Part shown: piece by piece, positions 23,498-34,500 of the stretch
Layout of the letters: every line of letters starts with the position of its first letter
How positions within the stretch are numbered: the stretch's first letter is position 1
From: Oikopleura dioica
Lineage: Eukaryota; Chordata; Appendicularia; Copelata; Oikopleuridae
Direction of reading: 5' to 3'
NCBI GenBank assembly: GCA_907165135.1
Contig: OU015569.1
Span: forward strand, 8,432,501-8,496,500
Length of the DNA: 64,000 nucleotides
Made by a program: the position numbers and the translations under genes
The notes under the pieces: generated by a model
Databases searched by the model: none
What the model was told of the DNA's origin: nothing
The model's input: the letters and a program-made list of their open reading frames with translations, nothing else

Positions 23498-24531
23498 TTA
23501 TTGAATTTCTTCAAGGCAAACATTGCTCTCCTTTGGTTCTTCTGACTCCTGAAGTTCGCAAACTTCCGGGTTCGACGCATTTTTCTTGAGAAACAATAAA
23601 TATCGGAGTAATTTAACTCTACCTACTTTTTCTAGTTGTAAAAAACCTTTCAAAATAATTTTGGTAAAGGTAAGAACGTAAAACAAAATGAAGAAAGAAA
23701 ATATTAGAGCATCTGCAGTGTCCATACAGGAGAACGAAACAGGCCTTCAACTTTTTTCGTAATTATTTACTATTTTTCTTTACTTTGAGAATCGGTCGAT
23801 CGCTTCCAGTGGCCATCTTCGAATAAAGTACTTTACGCACTTGCCAATAATCAGTGACTTGTTGCCACTTATTTCGTTGTCATCCATAAAGATGACTTCT
23901 TCTGAAACCGACGAAGATCCGGCTTTTACAGCAACACTCCAGAACGCAGAGAATCCAATAAATGTAACTACGAACAAAGCAATGCCATACAAAGCCAGAT
24001 TCAAGACAGTCGGCAGAACATTTGTTAGATTAACTTTTGTGAATTTTCGATTTCAATGAAAGATCTTGGTCTTGTCAACGAAAACTCATTTTCTGAATCA
24101 GCGGTTTTTGCTTTTAAGCTCGTTTTCTCTCTTGAAATTTGCTTGCAAATATTTCCGGCAATGATTGTACTCATCAATGAGACCAGAATACTAAACATTG
24201 GATTTGGCGTTTATAAGTTCAAATACCTCTTGACCGAGTAAAATGAGAGAGCCTTGACGAAATAATTATATGTCACGAAAACGGACGGAAGATCATGGCA
24301 CGCAATCTGGATGAAAACCAGCTGGTTTAATTCTTTCGCAGACTTTTCCGCATTGAATGCGACTTCATCTCTTACACATCTGATTCAGTTAATAAAAACT
24401 CGCTCTTGCTAGTAACGCGGTATGTTTTTATTATCTTTCCTCCATGCATGAATTGCGAAAAGAATGCAGATCGAAAACCGAAGAAAAGAGATTCCAAAGA
24501 GGGACTGGGAAACTCCCAACCGACTCACCAT
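23498..24531 (-). CDS. Multi-pass membrane protein, unrecognised, two possible splice forms
   Basis: Exons 24531-24417, 24368-24227 and 24190-24025 give a 140-aa protein with hydrophobic segments at SLFGISFLRFSICILFA, VFIQIACHDLPSVFV and ILVSLMSTIIAGN, then a polar tail ending NSQKLI. Two further in-phase exons, 24033-23784 and 23744-23498, encode two more membrane segments (YGIALFVVTFIGFSAFW and LIFSFFILFYVLTF) and an acidic tail. They lack their own ATG. They join in frame if the third exon ends at 24171 (donor GTACAA) and splicing runs to 24034, giving about 257 aa. I cannot tell whether this is one gene with alternative splicing or two. No family recognised. It could start further upstream, since an in-frame acceptor precedes the chosen ATG. 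Confidence 0.45.
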
Positions 24532-24958
24532 AATTGTTCCATTTTGATCAATATAGCCTAAAAGTACACCATTGATTTATCATTGTCACAAGGATTAAGG
24601 ACGCTAACTAAGGGTTTAATCATTATTTTATTTATTTATTCATTATTGCTTAAAAACATTAGACTTACTTGCCCATATGATCACTTTAGTGAGGTTTGAA
24701 ACAATCAAAGCTTTTCGAAAATTTACGTTAATGATTATTCAACCTTTCCTTCAATAATAAGTACGAGAGATGGAAACAAGCAATATTGAAGCCGACAACC
24801 AGGTTTTATGTGTTAGATTAGTAACATTTTTCATTATTGCTAATAATTTATTAGTGCAAGTAAGGCTAAGGGTGAAATCCTATGTGTTTTTTTGTGTTTT
24901 ATGCACTTAAAATCCCAAAGACGAATAATTTTTGTAATTCGATTCTCATAAAACCTTT
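24532..24958. other. Intergenic, AT-rich
   Basis: No supported gene. Short open frames occur on both strands, including one from an ATG near 24769 on plus, but none has clear coding character. It may hold 5' exons of the membrane gene below it. Confidence 0.4.
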
Positions 24959-26046
24959 TCAGTACGCAAATGGCTTCATAAAGTTTCCAGGCGAGACCTT
25001 CGATTTAATACCAAGTAACGAGGCGAGTGCTACTGCCAAAGATAGAGACAATACTGTTACTGTACCTATAACAAAGATAACCTAAAAGATATCTGAGCAA
25101 CACATGCTTGAAATGATGAAAGAGACTGATTCCGTCTTTTTTGTGACCAGGCTGAAAGTGTCGACGGACGAAATCATTTTCAAACTAGATAGTCCCGCAA
25201 GAATAGTAGAAATATTCTGTCTCTCTGATTGTTCATCTCTTGATGATTTATCTTTAAATAATTGTATCGATCTCATTAAGTCAGTTAATAGCGTACCATT
25301 AATCGCTGAATGCACCGAGAACTCAATGACAACCAAATCGTTCATGACCAGGGACTGGGAAAGATGAGGTGGTTCTTTTAAACTATCGCCGTAAATAAAG
25401 GTTAGCATCAGCTTTAATTTGTTTTTGATGGATTCAGCAGTTTTCCGCTTTATCGAGCTTTGTTGGAGGTCATATCTGTTTAACTAAATTCAATAACAAT
25501 TAAATTTAGTAATTATGAAATCATAGAAGACTACTCTACGCCCCTTTCCTCGTTGAGGAGAAGACAATTGCGCTCGAAATAATTTCGTAGGAGAGCTGAT
25601 CATCTGCGTCTAATTGATTCGCCACGTGAAAATTGATGTACTCTCGCTCTAGCCCTTTGGAAGCCATTATTTGAAATTTGTCGCCGATTTTCGGATCTCT
25701 AATTGTCAGTGTGAATACCTTCAAAACCACCGTTACGAACGAAAAGTCGGAACAAACTTACTCTGTTAAATGGTGAACGACTAACAGTAAAGCGCTCGTC
25801 ATCGTCTGCATTATTTTTACCAAAGAATCTAATAGCATCAACCGTATCAGGTGCTTCGTCAAAAAATATTATCTTCTTCGATTCAGACGGATCCGAGAGA
25901 GTCATTTCCACGTTTCCAGATTCAGAGCCAAGTATTTTCTAGGAGGAGTTCTTACTTTGATCGTTCTCTTTTATTTTAAATATGTTTCTAACTCCTTTCA
26001 ATGACAAACAAACGCTAAAAATGAAAAAGTTTTTAAGAAAATTCAT
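24959..26046 (-). CDS. Single-pass type I membrane protein with cysteine-free ectodomain, unrecognised
   Basis: Five exons (26046-25993, 25938-25762, 25718-25540, 25475-25127, 25081-24959) join in frame to 293 aa. A signal peptide (MNFLKNFFIFSVCLSLKG) is followed by about 230 residues with no cysteine, a single TM (VIFVIGTVTVLSLSLAVALA) and a short tail ending NFMKPFAY. Two introns (25939-25992 and 25082-25126) remove in-frame TAG codons that sit right at their acceptors. The ectodomain has alternating polar and hydrophobic strands (RVFTLTIRDPKIGDKFQI, FINFHV-like) that suggest beta structure. I recognise no family. It lies in a run of minus-strand genes for membrane and secreted proteins. 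Confidence 0.55.
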
Positions 26047-26413
26047 TTTTCCAAAGAGTAGTCTCTAGTATGGAATCAGGCGTGATGATAGTAATTTGCG
26101 CGCTGAATGATAAATCAAAATGTCCAAAAAATCAAGGATCAAATAGAGAGTCGTGATTGACAGACCATCGAATATTCTGATAAATTAATTCTTTGCTGGG
26201 TTATTTTCAGCGCGTGAACTTGTAAAATTGCCCCTCTATGAGCGTGCTATTTCCTCAGGCCTACCTGGTCGGAACTTCTAAGAATTGAGCTGGGGCCTCT
26301 GTTTGTATTTAGTAAAGAACGGATTAGCTAATCGCAGGAATTCAAACCAAAGTTTTAGAGTGTGGAGCAAACTTTCCTCTGAAATAATCCCCACATCATG
26401 TACACAAGGGAAT
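26047..26413. other. Intergenic
   Basis: No gene seen; separates two minus-strand lineage-specific genes. Confidence 0.5.
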
Positions 26414-27016
26414 TTATTTACGTACACAAGCAGTCGCTAACGGATAATAGCTACAGTAAAAAGTCCTTCTTATCATCCTTCTGTGGCTTAAATTTTTCAT
26501 CGAAGCTATGTGATCTTCTGATCGTCGCTTTCGGTTGCCAGATCCGGGCAGATACAGCAGAATTTTCCGTTGCTTTGAGTCGAAATCTGCAGAGCGCATT
26601 TGTCTAACTCCGATTTTCGTATTTGTCCCCTAAAACCGTCGTCAGCTGCCTACCAATTTGGTCTCACCTTCAGCTTCTGGAGCAGATCACTTGGTATATA
26701 TTGCGTCGTTTGTAGTAAATTCCAAGCCTCTTTTTGATCAGCAGAGATCTCCGATTTTTCCTCCGCGTTATGCTCTAGTTTCAAGTCTACCAGTCCTATG
26801 GTATCAACTGTCTCAAATCCGTCGAGCTTGCCAACAAGCTGGCTCGCTATACTGTAAATAAATGTATTTACAAGCAAATGCATGAAGTCCTTACCTGACA
26901 ACTTTGTCTTGTGATTTTGCTGATATTCTGTTGAACACTAGTTCATGACTCTGTTTTCGTCGACTCTCTACTGGAATGGACAGAACCAAGGAAAGAAAAG
27001 AGAAGCAGATTAACAT
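26414..27016 (-). CDS. Candidate secreted peptide precursor with furin-like site
   Basis: Exons 27016-26895, 26851-26668 and 26629-26414 give 173 aa in frame, with introns of 43 and 38 bp. The start MLICFSFLSLVLSIP is a clear signal peptide. There is no TM segment. Dibasic sites occur at ESRRKQ and at GSGNRKRRSEDH, a good furin-type site, and RR recurs in SHRRMIRR. After the last RR the precursor would release TFYCSYYPLATACVRK, with two cysteines eight residues apart that could close a ring. That layout resembles precursors of cyclic neuropeptides or hormones, but I recognise no family, and the spacing alone is weak evidence. The stop is TAA at 26414-26416. Confidence 0.5.
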
Positions 27017-27675
27017 CAAACGCGCAAAAATTAAATAGCAATTTTATCAAGTAGAGTGTAATAAAAATAAGCGTAATCTACTGTAACCAAAGCCTGGCTT
27101 AGATTCGCTGATATTCTCCAAATTAAAATGAATTCGGAACTTTTACTTCAGAAGCACGAGCACGGAAACAGAGGGCGCTCTTGTGTCTGTCCTCGTTTTC
27201 ACGATAATCACTTTTAGTGTTCCATAACCCCTTATTGCCACTTCTTATGACAACAGGAGATGGCACAGAAAGTTATTTGCTTGTAAGTTAATGATTTATT
27301 GTGAATAACAAATACTGTATAAATAGTACAAAGACTGCCATTACATTAGCGTACATGAAAAAATTATTTGCAACTGAGATCGTATATTTCTTTTCTTAAA
27401 CACAGTTGTCGTATTTTTCAGATATTTTTCACACAATTTATAAGCATTGGGGTAGTTTTGTATTTAAAGAAACCTCTCTGTCTGAGATCAGGGTCTTGTG
27501 ACTTTAGCTGCATACATTACGAAGTAAATTAAGGTCGTGGAATGTTCGGCAGCTGTACTACTTTGCCCTCGGTTAAATTTATGCAAAAACTCTTCTATGG
27601 AATTCAGTCTGAGTTTTACCAAGTAATTTTTGCTCTGATTTAGGTTTATTAAAAGAAAGATGCAGGTATCTGAAA
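27017..27675. other. Intergenic
   Basis: No gene supported. It contains the 3' flank of stomatin and the promoter side of the secreted precursor. Confidence 0.5.
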
Positions 27676-28672
27676 TTAGTTTTCTTGAGCGCGATTGGGG
27701 AGCATTTCGATCGGTAATGGGAAGATGATTGTCGAATTCTTCTCGGCAGAAATGGTTGTGAGAGTTTGCAAATATCTAAAAAAAAATAACTAAAAATTAG
27801 CTTTTTATCTCTACCGAAGTTGGATGGCTTGAGGTGCCTCAGCAATAATTCTCGCTGCATCTGCGATGTTCTTTGAAGCATTCTTTTCGCCTTCCGACTG
27901 GATTATCTTAGCCTTTGCCTCTCGCGATGCTTCGGCTTCTGCAGCCATTGCTCGTTGCATCTTAAAAAATTTTTTTGAAGCCTCTATGACTTCTTTACCG
28001 ATGCTGGGAGAACAAGATCTTTCAGCTCAACTCTCTCAACGTAGATTCCCCAAGGATCAGTTGCCTTGTCCAATGATTCTTGGATTTCATGCGAAATTTC
28101 GTCTCGTCCACTCAGGAGCTCTGTAAGGGTTCTTGTTCCGAGAATATTTCGAAGGGTCGTTTGAGCAAGGAGACGCTAAGATAAAAATAAATTTAGTACT
28201 TACTCCACCGTTCGATTTTACCGTCGACTGGCTGGCGTTGTCAACGGAAACCACGGATTTTGTAGCATCAGTGACTTTGTAATAGCAAACAGCATCCACG
28301 CGAATTGTGACAGAATCTTTTGTCAGTACTTCTTGCGGCGGAATATCGAAAACCACTGTGCGAAGATCGACTTGGCAATAAGTGTCAGTGAAGCAGTTGA
28401 CGAAAAAGATTCCAGGGCCGCTTGCTTTTTTATTTTTCAGTCTGCCAAGACGGAAAATGGCTGCTCTTTCGTATTCCTTTGAAAATTAATATACCCTGTG
28501 GCTGTTTTAAAAAAAATACCTGAACGATTTTGATGCAGAAAGGAAGAAAAATTGGAAATAGAAGAATAATGATCACAGTAAAAAAGCCGACAATACAAGA
28601 ATCGCATGCTCCTGGGCCTTCGTCCTCGTCCGACTTTCTATGATCTGTGATCGGAATTTGCGTCTCTGACAT
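27676..28672 (-). CDS. STOM: Stomatin family (SPFH domain) membrane protein
   Basis: Membrane-raft scaffold protein that modulates ion channels. Exons 28672-28520, 28476-28222, 28175-27999, 27960-27815 and 27775-27676 give about 276 aa, all in phase. A hydrophilic N-terminus is followed by a hairpin membrane segment (VGFFTVIIILLFPIFLPFC) and then the SPFH domain with EYERAAIFRLGR, GPGIFF, VDLRT and DIPPQEVLTKDSVTIRVDA. RLLAQTTLRNILGT, AMAAEAEASREAKAKII and the C-terminal YLQTLTTISAEKNSTI follow, all hallmark stomatin segments. Donors at 28221 and 27998 were chosen because they remove residues absent from the family. The assignment to stomatin rather than a close paralogue such as STOML3 is not resolved. 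Confidence 0.93.
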
Positions 28673-29111
28673 TTTCAACTTTTCAGCTCTGCGAGAAAAA
28701 TCTATTCGTATTCAGTGAAAACGATTGAGGCGTTGATAAGATCGGAGCTGATTTTGAAAAACGTGGTCGTTAAAAAAGAGAGCATGACGGTTTTCGTAGG
28801 AATTTTTACGATCGCTCAAGTCGAACTTTCTTAGCTGTCATCATTAGACTTCTCCAAGTAGTCTACTCATACAGACGCTTTTAGTAGTGTTGGTAACAGT
28901 ATTTAACGTATTTCCTGTAGTTATTTAAAGATTCGTAGACATTTTTTTAAGAAAACAATTTTCATGATTCTGCATTTTTTTCTTTTTGCGAAGTTGATGA
29001 ACAGTTGTAAGAGGGCCGTCTGGAAGTTATAATGATATCACGATCAGTTTATTTATCGTTTAATCAGCATATTTTCTCGATTCATCCTCCCTGCAGCAAC
29101 TGATTTACACC
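28673..29111. other. Intergenic between divergent genes
   Basis: No gene seen. Likely shared promoter region of stomatin (minus) and the membrane microprotein (plus). Confidence 0.5.
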
Positions 29112-29335
29112 ATGCAGAGCGGTGAGGGCGAGCATCGCCTATGTAAGAAAGCGTATAAAGTGCCCAAGGGCATTCTTCTGCTAGATCAAAAAGGATCGAA
29201 GACCTTTTAGATTGGAAAGCATACAATCTTTTGGTCACCATCGTCGTTGCTATTTTTTATTATTCTTTAATTGTTCTGCTACTTGGTGTCATTTTACGAG
29301 AAAAGACGGAGAGAGAAAAGACGTCTTTTCAATGA
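29112..29335 (+). CDS. 61-aa single-pass membrane microprotein, unrecognised
   Basis: Second exon 29185-29335 clearly reads as a membrane protein end: EDLLDWKAYNLLVTIVVAIF, then YYSLIVLLLGVILREKTERE and KTSFQ before TGA. Joining it to an ATG at 29112 (MQSGEGEHRLC) keeps frame only if the intron is GA-AG, 29147-29184 (38 nt); the GT at 29143 gives the wrong phase. The result is a 61-residue protein with a polar N-terminus, one TM helix and a charged tail. It resembles small integral membrane proteins in form, but I recognise no family. The first exon is the uncertain part. Confidence 0.45.
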
Positions 29336-29812
29336 AAATCATCGCCGCAGCAATTGTTCATGGTACTCGAATCAAACTTTAAACAGTTATGCACTGTAAT
29401 AGTTGTGCTTTTGCTTCAGTAGCGTTCCCTCTGAATGGATGATTTTGAGACTTATTTTTACGAGTGTTTTACGGTTGGGTCCTGTTCGAAATTTTATTTG
29501 AACGAATTCTATTCTTCGTTGCTCAAAGATAGCCATAACATAATGTGACATTATTAATGTCTTGTTTGATGAAACATCTTTATATCGAATCGGCCAGCCT
29601 TGGTTGTATAATACGACTCGTATCTATGATGTCATTATTGTTTTTATCGAATTCAGTAGCAGCAATTTTTGCAATCAATTCAATGACCTTCGACTTTGAA
29701 AGAGCGCTGAATTTTAAAATATATTTTTGAAGGTCTCTTATCATCGGAAGTACAAAACGAAGCAAATAAACAATGTTCAACTGATCATAATTGTGGAGAT
29801 TCTGCGAGCATT
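29336..29812. other. Intergenic
   Basis: No gene supported; a 61-codon plus-strand frame near 29545 has no coding signs. Confidence 0.5.
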
Positions 29813-31357
29813 ATGAAAGACGTAAATCCCGAAAACATTTTGCTTGGAGGCGCCGATGAAGACACGCTGATTAAAAATTTAATCGATTGGCAAAAGGGCT
29901 TCTTGTCCGAGAAAATTGAGATCAGACGTGGTGAGTATGGCGTCGGTGTGTATGCTGTCGAAAATCTAGAAGAGGACGAGGAACTTTTCACTTCCGATAA
30001 CAATTATCTTATTAAACTTGATAAAGCTTTCGAGGTATAAGAATTATATAATATATATATAATATATTGATTTCATAATTGAAATGCACCTAAAAATATA
30101 AGAAAGTGACGCTTGTTTCAGGCCTTGAACGACAGAGTCGATGTTAATAAAAATTACAAGCTCGACTGCACAGATACACTCTCACTGTTCGTTGCTCTTG
30201 AAGGTAAACTTGATTTGATTTTTTTGTCGATAAACGTGTTCAGTAAAAAAACGAGAAAAGTCTGATATCTGGCCATACCTAGCAACAATGCCCCTCGCCT
30301 ACATTACACCACTAGAATACTGGCCGGAAAAGATGCTGGAGTTTCTAACTCCAACTGGAAAAGATTTGGCACAATCATCTTCTGAAGACTTTAAAATTCG
30401 GTGGGAGCGAATTGATAAAATTTACAATTCTGTCAATCAAGAAAATATTTTGACGGAAGAAGAATTTCACCACGCATATTCAATCGTTTTTACGAGGTAA
30501 AATATTGCCATAGAAGCAGTCATGAACGATTACAAAGGTACTTTACTGATGAAGAGCCAGAAGCTTTTCCAGACTGGTTTCACGAAGACTCTGGCTGTGG
30601 TTCGTTAGGCCCAGTTTTCGATTTCTGGAATCATGATCACCCGGCAAACGCAGACTGGTTCGTCGACAATGGAATGGAAATCAGAACCTCGGAAGCAATT
30701 CCAGCTGGCGCGGAGCTGTTCATCTCTTACGGGTAAAGATATTTGATCATCTCGTTCTCAAACTGTCGTAGCGACAACGCTCTGCAAAATGCTAAACTAG
30801 CTCAATCTTATGGCTTTACCTTCGGTGACAGCGAAAAGCTCTTTGAGGTTAGAAAAATCCTTGATGAGCCGTCACAAAATTCCTAGGTTGTTAATTTCTA
30901 CGAAGAAGAACTGATTCAAGCGTGCTTAGAGCGCCTGGGCATGTCGGAAAAAATATGCAAATTAAAGACACAATTAGCGCTAGAGATGAATGAAGACGAT
31001 GCAGGATTCTTAGACGGAGATTGTCATTTGAAATCGTCGGCTGTTGAGTACATTGCCAGTGGAGATCCGAGAGCGATAAACGATAAAAATGCCCAGAAAA
31101 ACTCACAAGATTCCAGGTCTCTACGACTGGCTCTCTGGATTGTGTACAAGCGGATTGCAGAATTAGATTTGCTCAAAGGCAAAATTTCTTCGTCCGAGTT
31201 CACCGCTACCGAAGAAAGATACCTACAAATGGCAACTGACATGCTCAATTCTGAAATGCACGTTCTCGAGCTCTGTGTTGATTACCTGGAAGACGATGCT
31301 CTGAAACTAGAGCGATCCTCGATGTCTGTTGACAGACAGAAGAACCTGTCGATTTAG
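29813..31357 (+). CDS. SET-domain protein-lysine/histidine methyltransferase, SETD3/SETD4/SETD6-like
   Basis: Exons 29813-30034, 30122-30203, 30244-30496, 30538-30732, 30772-30847 and 30887-31357 give 432 aa, all in phase. The protein has the split SET plus C-terminal substrate-binding layout of the Rubisco-LSMT-like group (SETD3, SETD4, SETD6). The start is GEYGVGVYAVENLEEDEEL, then the insert region, GPVFDFWNHDH with the Asn-His cofactor motif, and AGAELFISYGDNALQNAKL with the catalytic Tyr, ending in a helical C-domain. SETD3 methylates a histidine in actin; others methylate lysines, and I cannot assign which from sequence alone. The ATG is one base after CTGCGAG. Poly(A) signal AATAAA at 31426-31431. 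Confidence 0.82.
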
Positions 31358-31425
31358 ATTCTTCATTATTGATAATCTGAGATTTCTTCAAGTTAACTCT
31401 TTAGTATACGTTTATTTATTACTTT

Positions 31426-31431
31426 AATAAA
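31426..31431 (+). promoter_or_regulatory. Poly(A) signal of the SET-domain gene
   Basis: AATAAA 68 bases after the stop at 31355-31357, followed by an A-rich run. Confidence 0.5.
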
Positions 31432-31586
31432 TGACAAAAAAAAAACTATCAATAACAGATTGATAAATCAAAGTCACGGTTCAGCAATGATCATTCTGGA
31501 CCTACAGAATGCAGCATAGGCATACAACCTATGTAAAGAACATTCGGTAGGAGAGTGCCTTGTGCACTTTGCAGATTTTATTCTTA

Positions 31587-34500
31587 TCATCTTCTCTTCC
31601 GCCCTTTCCTCTTGAGCCGCTGCTCATAGAGCCCGTATCCCTGGATTAAAAATAAGATGATTCAAACCAGATCGCCTTACCCGAAGCCAAGATCTCTGAG
31701 CCAGTATCGAGCCCGTTCAGTCAGAAGCTTGGCATAGCAAACGACAATAGGAACGGAGACAGTTCGCGTGCAGCGAGCATAAGCATGGCAGAGCGCGTAA
31801 GTCATGTTCTAGATATTTTTTAAGATGATCGAATACAGAAATTGTACCTGGAAGGCGTGAGGGCAGAGGCTGTTTTCATCATGCATCACCATATAGTGAG
31901 CTGCCTTCGATGTTCCTAAATATTATCTGTTTAGATGCTTATAAATTAAATACGTGCCTTGAATTCCCGCATGGGAACAGAGATAGAAATCATAGAACAG
32001 CTGGCTTGTAGGGCCTGATTCTACGACTGTTCCTGCAGGTATGTTCGCCGCTTTTCCTTCTCCGTCCGCAGTTTTTTCCACGTAGAACTTCGTGTGGTGG
32101 GAGCGCTGCACCGAGATCATTGTGACACCAGGACGGTATCCCCCTTTTAAAAATATATTCGTATTTTAAAACATCTTTTATCAATCTTACCATCACCATC
32201 GGGCATTTCTCGACAGGCTCTTCGAATCTGAGATACCTCGTACTTTAGAGCATCTTCAAACTGGCCTTCTCCTAATCCATCTTTGTAATAAATGATGGCC
32301 ATCGGTTTTTTCTTAGTAGCCTTGAATTAAAATGTTTGATCTTGAATAAATTATGATTAGTACTCTGTGAAACGCAGTAAGGCATTTCTTCATAAGCTCG
32401 CACATATCTTCGACCTTATGGCCCTTTCCCTGAAGGGATGCAAAGCCAACATATCGAGCGCCAGCAGCATCGATTGATGCAGTCATAGTTGCCACAGATG
32501 GGCCTCCTGAGGCTGAGTGGCTGATAGAAGTTCCGACGACCATAACCGGGACATCGAAGATATGGATCATGTTAGTTTTCTCCACTCGAACATTGATTCC
32601 TATTTATGATTTTATTGCAATTTTCACAAATGATTGAATACCATTCATTTTGTGGTTGATCTTCATCAACAAATTTCCAGCAGTCATAAGGTCAATGCCA
32701 GTAGGAGGCCTGCCTTTACCGCAAAAGTTCTTCTTTTTGATGCACTGAGTCATCACGCCCAACGATAACTCGGAAACACGTTTTACCATGGCGTATTTCT
32801 CTAAAAGCATTGATCTAATTACATTATTAGCTGATCATTGCATACCCGTTCCTACCGATCCACTATCGGGGAGAACAATTATTGCCAGATCGACACCAGC
32901 ACCTTTGCAATTTTCGAAAAATTTCTCGCACCCATAATTGTCGATGTCAACGATTTTCTTGCCGAAATGGGTATCGTTAAGAGTTTCTCCGCTGATCTGG
33001 ATCCCCATCTCTTTAGCCTTCTTGGTCAAGTTCGTTTTGAAGTTGTCGTAGTCACTCTTCCGTGGCGCGTGTCGATCATCCATTCCAATCCTTATATTTT
33101 AATTATCATCATATCATAATTTTGGCCTTCAAAAATGCTTTTACTTCTCATAGATTTATCCTTATAAAGTACTTACGAGCCGATGATCCATGTTTTAATT
33201 TTTGCGGCCTTTTTGACCTTCTTGAAACTTTTAAGATTCCCCATCACCGGATTAAGATTCCCGTCACCGGATTCCAGTTTTGGCGCGGTAATCAACTCCC
33301 CATTCGTCTTTGCCATCCTGCTCACGTCAACATCCAGGCCATAATCTTCCAAAAAGTCAGTCATTTGGCCTTTGAGGGATTTCGCTAGTTTTTCCACACG
33401 CTCCTGCATATCTTTCGGAGGTTTCGCTGCCTCCTTGATGAGAGCCTGGACATCATTCGGATTCGCCCCTGAATAAAAAAATAATATTTTTTCTAGTCTC
33501 TCTAGGGTCCGACACGATCGGAGGATCCAAGTTTTTGAAAGGCCAGAGACTGTCTCTGTTCTAAATTATTGTATAACTTTTGATGATCAATATTTACCTT
33601 TAACTATTTGGTTGGGCAGAAGAATGCACTTCTCAACTGGAAAAAGCGACTCTCGCTTGCCGGTGCCAACCTTTATACAGGGAAAATTTGCATTTTCGAC
33701 CCTATTCCCGATTTCCGCAAAGTAATCTGCAACTGACAACTTTGTCCCATTCTAAAAACAAGTAAAATTTCAAGAAATTGCAGAGTTTCTTACTCTGTCG
33801 AAAGTCGATTCCCGCGCACTCTTCGCGCTTAGGCTATGAATTTTCTGGGGAGTAACTTTCCCATAGTTGGTGCAGAATTCAAGGTTTTTGAGCTCAACCG
33901 AAGCTCTTTTCCATACGTCGGGATTGCATGCTGCTTTCTCGCCGCCCGCGAAGTCTACCAACCAACTTTTCACACTTTGCTGGTTGTAAAACATTGCAGC
34001 ATGCTGATCGATGTTCAAAGCAAAACACTTCCATTTAGTTGGCTTCACTGTTTGGTGCGTTCCGAGCCAAATGAATTTTCCTGAATATCCGAATGCAGAA
34101 ACATTTATCATAATTTATTACCGTCGCCGGAAAACTTAGGGTCGATCTTGTATGCCGGATCGCTGGAATAAAGAGTTCGCTTGATCCTAGTGTAGTCCCG
34201 AGAAATGGAGGCAGCACGGAAGATGCAGTCGATTGCTAAAATGTCCGTAAAGAAGAATCAAACTTGCGCTTTTACCTTGAAGAGCAACTTGAGAGTGCAT
34301 CTTTCCGCTCGCGCAGTCCTCGATTTCTTGAGCATGAATTGTTCGCACTTTAGTAATCAGAATTGTATAATCGTGCATGTTACTATAAACCGTTATGAAG
34401 TGAAATTAATTCTGTATTACCGTGCGCCTTTAGGCTGATGTCGTACATTCATTGCGAGAAACACTCGCTTCTTTTCGCTGTTTGGCAACATAGAGGCGTT

